The notes beneath the pieces were generated by a model. The model was not told where the DNA came from. It saw only the letters and a program-made list of their open reading frames with translations, and searched no databases. A program made the translations under genes and the position numbers. A stretch of DNA of 64,000 nt from Psychrobacter sp. NG25. Lineage in GTDB: Bacteria > Pseudomonadota > Gammaproteobacteria > Pseudomonadales > Moraxellaceae. Below, piece by piece: positions 49,484 through 59,506 of this stretch (position 1 is its first letter; the number at the start of each line of letters is the position of its first letter). The stretch lies in assembly GCF_015234355.1 (NCBI RefSeq), contig NZ_JADGMV010000007.1, positions 62,001 through 126,000 of the forward strand, given 5' to 3'.

Positions 49484-49726
49484 AAAGCTATCCTCATGTC
49501 TTGGTTTTCAGTCTATATATGAATACTTTACGTTTATATCTTTGCGTTTATCACATAGCAATATAGTAAACAAAAAGTATCGACATATAATGCGACGTTA
49601 AAAGAGCTATATTATAACCTGCAGTTGTGACAAAAGGGTGAAATCGCAAAATATTCAAACAGGGTAGTTGATTATCTTACGATTTCACAAGCTGCCTTCA
49701 CGAGATTAAATTTACAACATCACAAG

Positions 49727-50575
49727 TTATCGTGACGCTTTTTCATCAATGCCCGAGAGTCCAAAGCGACGTCCTAGCTCGTTTAATACAGCGTCCGACT
49801 CTATATCGAACCATGCCAGTCCAACCAACGTATGAAACCAGACATCAGCTACTTCATAAATGAGCTCATGACGTGCCTCATCATATTGCGCTTTGTCTAG
49901 GCTTTCGTCACAACTGGCAAAGTCTTTGGCAGCGATGATGCTTTCGGTACTTTCTTCACCGACTTTTTCTAATATTTTATTTAACCCTTTAGCATACAAG
50001 CTGGCCACATAAGAGCTATCGGCGTCAGCGTTTTTGCGTTCAGCCAATACATTATCAAGCTGCTGCAAAATAGAGACGTTCTCTGTTTGATTAGACTCAG
50101 CGTTAGTGTCATCTTTAGCAGTGGTGTTATTGGGTTGCAGATTGGTTTGTAGACTGCTATCCGCCGTCTCAGTTGATGCATAAATATTCGCAGGGTCTTT
50201 TAGTACTTTATCAACGGTTTCCCACTCAGGCGTTTGTCCAGATAAATCTAAACGCTGATAAAAACAAGACTCTCGGCCAGTGTGACAAGCAATACCACCA
50301 GCTTGGGTGACATCAAGTACAATCACATCTGCATCACAGTCCAAGCGAATATCGTGGACAGTTTGAGTGTGACCTGACGACTCGCCTTTGTGCCATAATT
50401 TGGCACGTGAGCGCGAAAAATAAACGGCTGTCTGCGTTTGTGCAGTCAGTTGGAGCGCTTCCGCGTTCATCCATGCCATCATCAAAATACGCCCAGACTT
50501 ATGGTCTTGAGCAATCGCAGGAATCAAACCATCGTCATTAAATTTTATGGCAGCCAGCCAAGCAGGTAAAGTCAT
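49727..50575 (-). CDS. hisIE: HisIE, fused phosphoribosyl-AMP cyclohydrolase / phosphoribosyl-ATP pyrophosphatase
   Basis: Catalyses steps two and three of histidine synthesis. The 282 residues comprise HisI (1 to about 115) with [25 protein letters not shown] and [21 protein letters not shown], a low-complexity linker rich in Thr, Asn, Asp and Gln (about 131-166), and HisE (about 167-275) with [15 protein letters not shown] and [14 protein letters not shown]. No other his genes are nearby. The fusion resembles enterobacterial HisIE, but the long linker is unusual. Confidence 0.94.
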   Translation of the reverse strand: MTLPAWLAAIKFNDDGLIPAIAQDHKSGRILMMAWMNAEALQLTAQTQTAVYFSRSRAKLWHKGESSGHTQTVHDIRLDCDADVIVLDVTQAGGIACHTGRESCFYQRLDLSGQTPEWETVDKVLKDPANIYASTETADSSLQTNLQPNNTTAKDDTNAESNQTENVSILQQLDNVLAERKNADADSSYVASLYAKGLNKILEKVGEESTESIIAAKDFASCDESLDKAQYDEARHELIYEVADVWFHTLVGLAWFDIESDAVLNELGRRFGLSGIDEKASR

Positions 50576-50698
50576 AATATATCTGTCATCTTGTAAGTAT
50601 GAAGTAGGGAATGGTCAATGCATCATAGCCATTCACTCTCTTGATATGGAGAGTGAAAAGGCTCTTCGAGCAAAGACAGTATTTTAAGAAAAACAATG

Positions 50699-51142
50699 TT
50701 AAAGATTAACTAAGTGTGGGTATAGCGCTTCTTTTAAAGTGTTGTTGAGCGCAGTCACTTTATTTAGCCGGAAGTCGTAACTGAGAAAATGCAGTCGTGC
50801 TTTCGCCACTGTTTCACCCGTATGCATACGCGTGACTTTTATCACCATATTTCCGCCGTCATCATACAACGGCTCGACGCCTATCTCAAACAGGAGTTGG
50901 TCACGCAATCGTACACGACTATCAATGTTTAACTGTAACTCATCAATAATTAAGCCCTGATAGTCGGCATTGATCTCTTTAATCCCTTTGGAGTATAAGA
51001 ATCGCGCGCGCGCTTCAGTCACCAAGGCTGTCAATGACTCAAGTGTCAGATGCTGGCCTATATCTACCTCAGTATGACGTACACGCATGACTGTTTCAAA
51101 GACAAATAAATCGTTATCAAAATCCAACTCTTTTCTTGACAC
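50699..51142 (-). CDS. hotdog-fold acyl-CoA thioesterase family protein
   Basis: 147 residues starting at GTG 51142 with TAGGAAATAAT upstream. The sequence has the 4HBT thioesterase layout: RVRHTEVDIGQHLTLESLTALVTEARARFL, with a histidine/aspartate in VRHTEVDIGQH in the active-site region, and a late GETVAKARLHFLSYD strand. Probably hydrolyses an acyl-CoA; substrate unknown. Divergent from rpmI. Confidence 0.78.
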   Translation of the reverse strand: MSRKELDFDNDLFVFETVMRVRHTEVDIGQHLTLESLTALVTEARARFLYSKGIKEINADYQGLIIDELQLNIDSRVRLRDQLLFEIGVEPLYDDGGNMVIKVTRMHTGETVAKARLHFLSYDFRLNKVTALNNTLKEALYPHLVNL

Positions 51143-51438
51143 ATTATTTCCTAGGTTGACGGCAGGTGATGAGTTCTGCTGAGCTTGATATAGATTGGTA
51201 ACATCGTAACGATGCCGACCATATGATATACGGCTAATAAGTGTGATAAGTAGTCTTGTATTATTAGCGCCTAAACTATACCAATACTCACTCTCTACTT
51301 AAGCACAGCTTAAGCTGACATTCAATCTATTTGCAGAGGATTTCCCTGTTTTATTGGTGTTTTTATGAGAAAGGCTAGCAGTCGGTTCATACTCGTTATC
51401 TACTATGATGGTTTACTGGGGCATGATTAAAACTTTCC
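51143..51438. other. upstream region of rpmI, no infC present
   Basis: No coding frame. A CTTAAGC-ACA-GCTTAAG hairpin is at 51298-51314. The genes infC and thrS, which usually precede rpmI, are absent from this spot. Confidence 0.5.
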
Positions 51439-51468
51439 TTGGCAAAACAGCGTGCTATCTGCTAAAAT
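51439..51468 (+). promoter_or_regulatory. promoter of rpmI-rplT
   Basis: TTGGCA (51439-51444) and TAAAAT (51463-51468), 18 bases apart, with TG in the extended -10 position. Transcription would start near 51475, giving a leader of about 105 bases that contains hairpins ACCTC/GAGGT (51479-51498) and TAGTGG/CCACTA (51500-51523). Confidence 0.7.
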
Positions 51469-51579
51469 ACGGCCTCCCACCTCAAGGCAAATAGAGGTTT
51501 AGTGGTTGTTTTTAAAGCCACTATTCGTTATGTACTATTTGACGACCAGGTTCTATCAAAGACAAAGAGGCAAATCATC

Positions 51580-51777
51580 ATGAAAGTTAAGATGAAAACC
51601 AGAAGCGGTGCAGCTAAACGCTTCAAAAAAACAGCAAACGGCTTCAAGCGTAAGCAAGCAAACAAAAGCCATATCTTGACCAAGAAATCAGCTAAGCGTA
51701 TTCGCCAGTTGCGCGGTCTTAAGATGGTGGACAAGTCTGACGAAGCAGCAGTTCGTCGTATGTGCCCATACATCTAA
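51580..51777 (+). CDS. rpmI: 50S ribosomal protein L35
   Basis: 65 residues beginning [20 protein letters not shown], highly basic, with [16 protein letters not shown], the family pattern. ATG 51580 follows AAGAGGCAAATCATC; the longer upstream reading has no such site. Directly followed by rplT. The leader hairpins upstream may allow control by L20, as known in other bacteria for this operon. Confidence 0.97.
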   Translation: MKVKMKTRSGAAKRFKKTANGFKRKQANKSHILTKKSAKRIRQLRGLKMVDKSDEAAVRRMCPYI

Positions 51778-51927
51778 TAGCCTATCGTCATATGCATTTA
51801 ATCAAGCGCTATTTAATTAATAGCCACTTAATTAAAAATATTTGACCTTGCAATCTGATAACGATGTCTACTATTCGATGACATCGTGATTCGTTTAATA
51901 ATGATTAAAAATATCTTGGAGTAATTT

Positions 51928-52284
51928 ATGGCCCGTGTAAAACGTGGTGTACAGGCGAATCGTCGTCACAAAAAAATCTTAAAACGCGCAAAAGGCTACT
52001 ACGGTGCCCGTTCACGTGTTTACCGTGTAGCGGTACAAGCAGTGACCAAAGCTGGTCAATATGCTTATCGTGACCGTCGCAACAAAAAACGTACCTTCCG
52101 TCGTCTTTGGATTGCACGTATCAATGCTGGTGCACGCTTAAACGGTTTAAGCTATAGCCGCTTTATCAATGGCATGAAAAAAGCTAACATCGCAATCGAT
52201 CGTCGCGTACTTGCTGACATCGCTATGCATGATGCAGCGACTTTCACTGCATTGGTTGAAAAAGCAAAAGCGGAACTAGCATAA
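51928..52284 (+). CDS. rplT: 50S ribosomal protein L20
   Basis: Early assembly protein and operon regulator in several bacteria. 118 residues: [20 protein letters not shown], the long basic helix [15 protein letters not shown], then [20 protein letters not shown]. Length normal. ATG 51928 after TTGGAGTAATTT. 150 bases after rpmI. Confidence 0.98.
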   Translation: MARVKRGVQANRRHKKILKRAKGYYGARSRVYRVAVQAVTKAGQYAYRDRRNKKRTFRRLWIARINAGARLNGLSYSRFINGMKKANIAIDRRVLADIAMHDAATFTALVEKAKAELA

Positions 52285-52340
52285 ATATTAGCCTATCTAA
52301 ATGAATAGAACTAATATTGATTAATAGTACGATATTAATA

Positions 52341-52369
52341 AAAGCTACCGCTGGTCGGTGGCTTTTTTT
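52341..52369 (+). terminator. rho-independent terminator after rplT
   Basis: AAAGCTACCG pairs with CGGTGGCTTT (one G-T pair), loop of five, then TTTT. It separates rpmI-rplT from pheST. Confidence 0.9.
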
Positions 52370-52496
52370 ATATTAAAATATTTTAGAGCTGACTTTATCT
52401 GGGCTATCAGTACTCAGATAAAGTTCGTTTGATGTGGAAGTGAATTTTTCGTTGTCTAAATATTCAAGCCATTCATATTATTAGCCTTTATTTTAA

Positions 52497-53648
<1,152 letters not shown>

Positions 53649-53708
53649 ATTTTAGTTTTTGATACTAATACGCCTACCTTTACTCTAAAATTTTGATCCG
53701 AGATATTT

Positions 53709-56114
53709 ATGAAAATTAGCGAACAGTGGCTACGTCAATGGGTGAACCCCACTAATACCAGCGAACAGTTGGCCGAACAGTTAACCATGGCAGGGCTAGA
53801 AATTGATGATCGCTATGCGGTTGCTCGTGCCTTTAGTGGTGTGGTCGTCGGTGAAGTCGTCAGCGTTGAGCAGCATCCAGATGCGGATAAACTGCGAGTC
53901 ACGCAGGTAAATATCGGTGAAGCTGAGCTGCTACAAATTGTATGCGGCGCACCTAATGTCACCGTTGGTATGAAAGTACCTGTTGCCACCGTTGGGGCAG
54001 TGCTCCCAAGCGATGACAAAAAAGGTTTTAAAATTAAAAACGGTAACCTACGCGGCGTGGCCTCTAACGGTATGCTTTGTGGTGCTTCCGAAATTGATTT
54101 AACGGATAGCATAGACGGTTTGCTTGAATTACCTACAGATGCGCCGATCGGTACAGATATCCGTGAATATCTAGGCTTAGATAATCAGATATTGGATATC
54201 TCTATCACACCAAACCGTGGTGATTGCTTTAGTGTACGTGGTATTGCACGTGAAATATCAGTCATCAACGACTTACCAATGCAAATGCCAACCATCGCTG
54301 AAAACATCACTATTACCGAAAATGGTGCAACGCCAGCCGTAACGGTAAATGCCGTTGAAGCCTGTCCACGCTACTTATTACAATCGATTAGCAATATTGA
54401 TCGTAGCATTGAGACACCAAAGTGGATGCAGGATGCGCTTGTTCAATCAGGACTACGCTCACACAACTTCCTGGTTGATGTGACCAACTATGTATTGATG
54501 GAGTTGGGTCAGCCGCTACATGCTTTTGATGCAGATACCATCGTTGGTGATATCGTTGTGCGTTTGGCACAGCCTGCTGAGACCATTACTTTACTCAATG
54601 AGCAAACGGTTACTCTAACGGGTGATGAGCTCGTGATTGCTGATGATAAAGGTGCACTGGCGCTCGCTGGTATCATGGGTGGTCAGCGTAGTAGCGTCAC
54701 TGACAGCACGACCAATATTATTGTAGAAAGTGCTTTCTTTGGTCAGCTTGCTATCGCTGCTCGCGCACGCCGCTTTGGTCTACATACTGATGCGTCGCAA
54801 CGTTTTGAGCGTGGGGTAGATTTTGAATTACCAGCGCTAGCATTGGCACGTGCTTGTGATTTGATTATTAGCATCACTGGTGGTCAAGCGGGTCCTATCG
54901 TAAAAGCTGAGAGTGCTGAGCATTTACCAGCACGTGCGCCAATTACTTTGCCAATCACTAAAGTTCGTGATGTCATCGGGATCGATATTGAGCCAACAGA
55001 GATGGTGCGTATCTTAACTCAGTTAGGGTTTGAAGTGGAGCAACAAGCAGATGCGTTAGTCTGTAAGCCACCATCTTATCGTTTTGATATGAGTATCCGC
55101 GAGGATCTTATCGAAGAGATTGCCCGTATCTATGGCTATGACAATATTCCAAGTGTGTTGCCGCACTTGCAAGTAAGCATGGATTATGACGATACCGCTG
55201 ACTTGACTCATGAGATGAAGCTGGCATTGGTCGATACTGGCTATATGGAAGCGATTAGCTTTAGTTTTAGCGATGCAAAACTAGAAGCATTGCTCGATGA
55301 CGAAGCACTGGGAGAGGTACTGGCACTGGCCAATCCTATCTCTAGTGATTTAGCCGTTATGCGCCGCACCTTACTGTCAAGTTTATTACCATGTGTGCAA
55401 TATAACTTGAACCGTCAGCAACCACGTGTGCGTTTCTTTGAAACAGGTCTTAGCTTTGTCGGCCAGAGCATCAGCGAATTAGTACAGACCCCAAGTATTG
55501 CGTTGGTCGCAGTCGGTAATGTGTGGGATGAGCAAGCCTATCAGAATCGTGCTTTAGATTTTTATGACCTCAAACATGATATCGAGCAGTTATTACCTGC
55601 GCAAATAGAGGGTGCTCGTATCCGATATGAGCGTAGTGGACTAAACTTTTTGCATCCTGGTCAAAGCGCTAAATTATATATCGATGATCAGTACGTTGGT
55701 TGGCTTGGCCAATTGCACCCTAATACTGCAAAACAGTTAGACCTACCAGCCACTTGGGTTGCGCAGCTATCACTTGCACCATTATTGACGGTCGCTCGTG
55801 AGCAGCATGCTATCAGCACGCCTAGTAAGTTCCCACAAGTACGCCGCGATATTGCCATTCTAGTCGATAGTGATATTAGTTTGCAGACACTAGAAACTAC
55901 GATTCGTGCTGCCGCAGGCGAGCTATTGACAGATCTGTGGTTATTTGATGTTTATCAAGGTGATAAAGTACCGACAGGTCAGCGCTCATTGGCATTTGCA
56001 CTCGTATGGCAAGACAGTACGCAAACCTTATCTGATGACGTAGTAAAAACGACTACTGATCAGGTTGTGCAAGCGCTAACAGAACAGCACTCTGCGCAGT
56101 TACGCGATAGCTAA
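53709..56114 (+). CDS. pheT: phenylalanyl-tRNA synthetase beta subunit
   Basis: 801 residues with the complete domain series: N-terminal tRNA-binding EMAP-like domain (GVVVGEVVSVEQHPDADKLR), B3/B4 editing domain, B5 domain (SYRFDMSIREDLIEEIARIYGYDNIP region), the core-like region and the C-terminal anticodon-binding FDX-ACB domain (SKFPQVRRDIAILVDSDI; GQRSLAFALVWQD). Length standard. Editing of Tyr-tRNA(Phe) is expected. Followed by a pheT-ihfA gap of 226 bases. Confidence 0.97.
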   Translation: MKISEQWLRQWVNPTNTSEQLAEQLTMAGLEIDDRYAVARAFSGVVVGEVVSVEQHPDADKLRVTQVNIGEAELLQIVCGAPNVTVGMKVPVATVGAVLPSDDKKGFKIKNGNLRGVASNGMLCGASEIDLTDSIDGLLELPTDAPIGTDIREYLGLDNQILDISITPNRGDCFSVRGIAREISVINDLPMQMPTIAENITITENGATPAVTVNAVEACPRYLLQSISNIDRSIETPKWMQDALVQSGLRSHNFLVDVTNYVLMELGQPLHAFDADTIVGDIVVRLAQPAETITLLNEQTVTLTGDELVIADDKGALALAGIMGGQRSSVTDSTTNIIVESAFFGQLAIAARARRFGLHTDASQRFERGVDFELPALALARACDLIISITGGQAGPIVKAESAEHLPARAPITLPITKVRDVIGIDIEPTEMVRILTQLGFEVEQQADALVCKPPSYRFDMSIREDLIEEIARIYGYDNIPSVLPHLQVSMDYDDTADLTHEMKLALVDTGYMEAISFSFSDAKLEALLDDEALGEVLALANPISSDLAVMRRTLLSSLLPCVQYNLNRQQPRVRFFETGLSFVGQSISELVQTPSIALVAVGNVWDEQAYQNRALDFYDLKHDIEQLLPAQIEGARIRYERSGLNFLHPGQSAKLYIDDQYVGWLGQLHPNTAKQLDLPATWVAQLSLAPLLTVAREQHAISTPSKFPQVRRDIAILVDSDISLQTLETTIRAAAGELLTDLWLFDVYQGDKVPTGQRSLAFALVWQDSTQTLSDDVVKTTTDQVVQALTEQHSAQLRDS

Positions 56115-56136
56115 TATTTAATATAGACAATAAACG

Positions 56137-56175
56137 ATGCTCTGTAGCTTTTCTATTCATAAGGCTACGGGGCAT
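56137..56175 (+). other. hairpin in the pheT-ihfA gap
   Basis: ATGCTCTGTAGC (56137-56148) pairs with GCTACGGGGCAT (56164-56175) with two G-T pairs; no T-tract. A perfect TATAAT at 56266-56271 without a clear -35 may mark a separate ihfA promoter. Confidence 0.45.
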
Positions 56176-56340
56176 TGCTATTAATAGAAAGCCCTAAAAT
56201 ACGTTAAGTGGTTATTAATAAAGGACTTTCATGCGCTTTTTATTAAAAAAACGTCCAAAAACCTTTATAATAGCTAACATTAACCCTCATACCGCTAAAC
56301 CATGATATTCGACATCACGACATAGCATAGGAGTTGTACT

Positions 56341-56640
56341 GTGAGCACCTTAACCAAATCTGACATGATCGAGCATTTGATGAGTCATCTTAACCTAACA
56401 CGCCAAGAAGGACGCTGTTTGGTTGAGAACTTTTTTGATGAGTTGTCAGAGAGTTTGATTGATGGCAAAGAGGTCAAGCTTTCAGGCTTTGGCAATTTTG
56501 AGCTTAAAGATAAAAATAGCCGACCAGGCCGTAACCCAAAAACAGGGGAGCCCGTTGCAGTATCAGCACGCCGTGTGGTTACCTTTAAAACAGGACAGAA
56601 ATTTCGCCAGCAGGTTGACGAACGTTTATTTGATGCCTAA
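56341..56640 (+). CDS. ihfA: IHF alpha subunit
   Basis: DNA-bending architectural protein, heterodimer with IhfB. 99 residues beginning at GTG 56341 with GGAGTTGTACT upstream. Features [30 protein letters not shown] and the DNA-arm [20 protein letters not shown], where the RNPKTG loop with its proline intercalates. Length and order after pheST are standard. Confidence 0.97.
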   Translation: MSTLTKSDMIEHLMSHLNLTRQEGRCLVENFFDELSESLIDGKEVKLSGFGNFELKDKNSRPGRNPKTGEPVAVSARRVVTFKTGQKFRQQVDERLFDA

Positions 56641-56818
56641 TCTAGATGTGTGTATTGATGATGACGGCTTAAGTTTTTATGTTTAGGTCGTCGATTGATA
56701 CTCGTTATATAGTCTAAGTATATAAGCTAAGCATGTTGATGTGCTTGAACTATATATGAGTAGCAATATCAGTGAACATTACAGTATTAGCTTGTTATAC
56801 ATCATAAATGACAGGCAC

Positions 56819-56849
56819 AAAAAAAGAGAGCTAAGGCTCTCTTTTTTTT
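56819..56849. terminator. bidirectional terminator between ihfA and lipoprotein gene
   Basis: AAAAAAAGAGAGC pairs with GCTCTCTTTTTTT over a four-base loop; T-tracts on both strands serve ihfA and the convergent gene at 56882. Confidence 0.92.
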
Positions 56850-56881
56850 ACTACAGTATATTCATCGTATAAACGATAAAA

Positions 56882-57238
56882 TTACTGAGCTGGTTCTTCA
56901 ACAACAACTTCGTCAGCAGCGTCAACAGCTGGAGTTTCGCTAGCTACATCCATGCTAGTAGTTGCTTCGCCGTCTACAGGAACTTCAGCGTCCATTTCGT
57001 CAGTAGCAGTTGCAGCTTGAGCATCAGCGATGTCAGCTTCAGCGCCAGCAACAGCAGCGTCAGCATCAGCAGTTACTTCGCCTTCAGCAGCAGCTTCGTC
57101 TAGTTCTGCAGAAGCGTCTTGCACTTCTTCTGATGCGTCAGATAAATCTTCAGCAGCGTTTTCTTTGCTGCTGTCACAGGCAGTTAGGCCCATAGTTGCA
57201 GTCATGATACCAGCTAGAGCAAGTAATTTAAGTTTCAT
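56882..57238 (-). CDS. acidic, Ala-rich lipoprotein
   Basis: 118 residues. Signal peptide MKLKLLALAGIMTATMGLTA with lipobox GLTAC, Cys21 lipidated. The mature part is almost entirely Ala, Glu, Asp, Val, Ser and Thr, with no aromatic residue or further cysteine, so it is strongly acidic and probably extended or disordered. No family recognised. The start ATG follows GGAGAAAACACT, a strong site, and a strong terminator follows, suggesting a well-expressed gene. Confidence 0.8.
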   Translation of the reverse strand: MKLKLLALAGIMTATMGLTACDSSKENAAEDLSDASEEVQDASAELDEAAAEGEVTADADAAVAGAEADIADAQAATATDEMDAEVPVDGEATTSMDVASETPAVDAADEVVVEEPAQ

Positions 57239-57759
57239 AGTGTTTTCTCCGGAAAAATGAAATGATCAATAGCAGCAACATGGGTTGAAATCCGAGATTT
57301 CTCAGTATTCAACGACTTCCAGTTACAGCTACTCAGCTTGCACGCATTCTATATGTTTTCTATCTAAATGGAAATAGTCCGTACAATTAAGTAACAATAA
57401 AATTGTAAGTTTAATTTTACTTCGTATATTGATTATAATTTTTAACACCCTGTTGGATATCAAAAAAAATGCAATCAATGACATCAGATTGTTTTTAAAG
57501 AAGTTTTTTTGGATATTAACTTCTAAATTTACTTGCAATAATTTACTGCTTTCACGATGATTAATCAGTAAATAAATGTAACGTTTGATGTAATGTGAGT
57601 AAATTAAGGAGGTGTTATCTATCGAAAGGCATATATAGCCTATTATTTTTAATATAATAGGCTAAAGCACCAAGATAAAAAGCAGTATTGGCTGTAATAT
57701 TATATGAATAACTATCAATACGAGCAGCAGTACCTATCGTATGTTTGAGGAATAAAATT
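57239..57759. other. AT-rich divergent region, nothing identified
   Basis: 521 bases between the acidic lipoprotein and ypfJ-like genes. Very AT-rich; no strong hairpin and no coding frame. Promoters for both neighbours must be here. Confidence 0.4.
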
Positions 57760-58653
57760 ATGAAATGGCAAGGTCGACGTGGTAGTTCAAACGTACGCAC
57801 CAGTAGTGGTGGCGGTGGAAAGATGGTTGGTAGTGGTATCGGTGGTATTATCATTGCTGGTATCTTATGGCTAGTATTTGGGGTAAACCCAATGACGGCT
57901 TTGCAGACAGGTCAAGCCGTTACTGGCGGTGGAAGTAGTGATACCTCTACTGAAGTTGCAACCAGTACGGATCGGGATACACAGTTTGTAAAAGTAGTAC
58001 TGGCTGACACAGAAGAAGTGTGGCATCAAATATTTAATGAAGCAGGTAGTACCTATAAAGAGCCTTCATTGATTTTGTTTAATGGTCAAGTGAGTTCAGC
58101 TTGCGGTAGCGCTAGCGCTGCGACAGGTCCGTTTTATTGCCCAGCAGATCAGACTGTTTATTTAGACAAATCATTTTTTGTAGAAATGAGTCAAAATCTT
58201 GGTATTACAGGTGATAAGCAAGGCTCTAGTGATGAAGGTAACGAAGGCAAAGCGGGTGATTTTGCTCAAGCTTATGTCATCGCGCATGAGGTTGGTCACC
58301 ATGTGCAGACGTTGCTAGGTATTAGTCAGCAAGTCAACGAAGCCAGTCGTCAGGTCACGCGTGCAGAAGCCAACAAATTGTCAGTACTACAAGAGTTGCA
58401 GGCAGATTGCTTCGCAGGTGTTTGGGCGCAGCGTAATCAAGAGCGTGTACAATTCTTGGAAGCGGGCGATATCGATGAAGCTATCAATGCAGCCAGTCAA
58501 ATCGGTGATGATCGTTTAGCGAAGGCCAGTGGTGGTGCAGTTGTACCCGATAACTTTACCCATGGGACCAGTCAGCAGCGTGTGCAATGGTTCACTCGTG
58601 GTCTAGAGAGTGGTAGCGTACAGTCTTGTGATACGTTTAGTGGAGCGCTATAA
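57760..58653 (+). CDS. YpfJ-type neutral zinc metallopeptidase family protein
   Basis: ATG 57760 after TGAGGAATAAAATT gives 297 residues. A basic, Gly-rich start (WQGRRGSSNVRTSSGGGG) precedes one membrane helix (about 28-46), so the bulk is periplasmic. The zinc motif HEVGHH lies at 176-181, with a downstream ELQADCFAGVWA supplying the third ligand. FNGQVSSACGSASAATGPFYCP and YLDKSFF are hallmarks of the family. Substrate unknown. A TTG five codons upstream is in frame but is part of the ribosome site. Confidence 0.88.
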   Translation: MKWQGRRGSSNVRTSSGGGGKMVGSGIGGIIIAGILWLVFGVNPMTALQTGQAVTGGGSSDTSTEVATSTDRDTQFVKVVLADTEEVWHQIFNEAGSTYKEPSLILFNGQVSSACGSASAATGPFYCPADQTVYLDKSFFVEMSQNLGITGDKQGSSDEGNEGKAGDFAQAYVIAHEVGHHVQTLLGISQQVNEASRQVTRAEANKLSVLQELQADCFAGVWAQRNQERVQFLEAGDIDEAINAASQIGDDRLAKASGGAVVPDNFTHGTSQQRVQWFTRGLESGSVQSCDTFSGAL

Positions 58654-58696
58654 GGGTACTAGATATCATGATAAGCGTATTTATTTTCAATACGCC

Positions 58697-58752
58697 TTAG
58701 CTAGACACAAAAAAGCCTGCAATCAATTGCAGGCTTTTTTGTGTCTAGCTAA
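58697..58752. terminator. very long bidirectional terminator
   Basis: TTAGCTAGACACAAAAAAGC and onward through CCTGCAA pairs with TTGCAGGC and its continuation to 58752, a perfect stem of more than 25 bases with a tiny loop. T-tracts in both directions end the metallopeptidase and the convergent lipoprotein gene. Confidence 0.95.
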
Positions 58753-58757
58753 AATTC

Positions 58758-58783
58758 TATCAAGGTAATATTCAGCCTTGATA
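58758..58783 (-). other. second hairpin at the 3' end of the glycine-zipper gene
   Basis: TATCAAGG (58758-58765) and CCTTGATA (58776-58783) form a perfect eight-base stem between the lipoprotein stop and the long terminator. Confidence 0.5.
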
Positions 58784-58790
58784 AGATCAA

Positions 58791-59030
58791 TTAGCGAGTT
58801 TGGTCAAGAATATAAGCACCAGCACCACCTACAGCAGCACCACCAAGTGCGCCACGAGCGATGTCTTTGCTGTCGCCGTTACTTTTAAGAACAGCACCTG
58901 CAGCAGCGCCAACAGCAGCACCTTTAGCAGTATTGCTCAAGCCACTGTTGTATCCGTTAGTTGCACAGCCGCCCATGATAAGAGCAGAGCTAGTAAGGGC
59001 TGTCATCGCAATAGTTTTAGCAAATTTCAT
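58791..59030 (-). CDS. small glycine-zipper outer-membrane lipoprotein
   Basis: From ATG 59030, after AACAGGTGATATT, 79 residues. Signal peptide with lipobox IMGGC, Cys22. The mature part has glycine-zipper repeats (TAKGAAVGAAAGAVL and ARGALGGAAVGGAGAYIL), typical of the SlyB/YMGG-type small lipoproteins that insert in the outer membrane. A longer reading upstream lacks a ribosome site. Upstream palindromes at 59092-59132 and 59208-59224 may control it. Confidence 0.82.
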   Translation of the reverse strand: MKFAKTIAMTALTSSALIMGGCATNGYNSGLSNTAKGAAVGAAAGAVLKSNGDSKDIARGALGGAAVGGAGAYILDQTR

Positions 59031-59091
59031 AATATCACCTGTTAAGTTATCAAGTTGGTTGATCATAATCAAAACACGATATTTGCATTGT

Positions 59092-59132
59092 CCAAGTATT
59101 TTGGTACTGGTATAAAGTATCAAGATACTTGG
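59092..59132. promoter_or_regulatory. overlapping inverted repeats upstream of the lipoprotein gene
   Basis: CCAAGTAT (59092-59099) is the inverse of ATACTTGG (59125-59132), and inside this AAGTATC-AA-GATACTT (59115-59130) is itself a perfect palindrome. The two folds exclude each other. Placed 62-102 bases before the start, they look like an operator or a switching leader. Confidence 0.45.
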
Positions 59133-59207
59133 GCAATAGTCTTAAAATAACCTATTGTGTTACCGCAAGACATATCATGGTCTATATTAATAAAGACTGC
59201 ATTAAAT

Positions 59208-59224
59208 GTATCAAAAATTGATAC
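59208..59224. promoter_or_regulatory. GTATCAA palindrome, possible second operator
   Basis: GTATCAA-AAA-TTGATAC is a perfect palindrome of seven-base arms. It shares the GTATCAA core with the site near 59117-59123, about 90 bases away. Confidence 0.45.
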
Positions 59225-59417
59225 TGCTGTCGATTTGTGTAGCAGAGTATGCCTATACTAACCCAACTAATAATTTATGCGCGTAGTAAAAGCGCTATTC
59301 TTTGCAAATATCCTGTAAAGGATGTTTCTCCACTGTGTCCTTGACGGATGTTTTTCTGGAAGTTATTGTACTTGTATCGATAGTAAGTCGGTTGAGACTA
59401 CTGATTACCATTTTTAG

Positions 59418-59461
59418 CTTAAATAGAAAAGACCGCTCGAAAGCGGTCTTTTCTATTTAAG
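59418..59461. terminator. rho-independent terminator after rho
   Basis: CTTAAATAGAAAAGACCGCT and its exact complement form a twenty-base stem with a CGAA loop. On minus it ends rho, 46 bases after the stop. Confidence 0.92.
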
Positions 59462-59506
59462 TTAAATGTTTGCTTATTAATAAGCTAAAGCAACTCGGCG
59501 CTAGCA

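Noticed and set aside
57010..57260. Two plus-strand frames of Gln/Arg or Ala/Ser repeats
   Set aside because: They are low-complexity shadows of the acidic lipoprotein gene on minus.
57316..57744. Possible hidden gene in the gap before the metallopeptidase
   Set aside because: Only AT-rich frames without ribosome sites or plausible protein composition.
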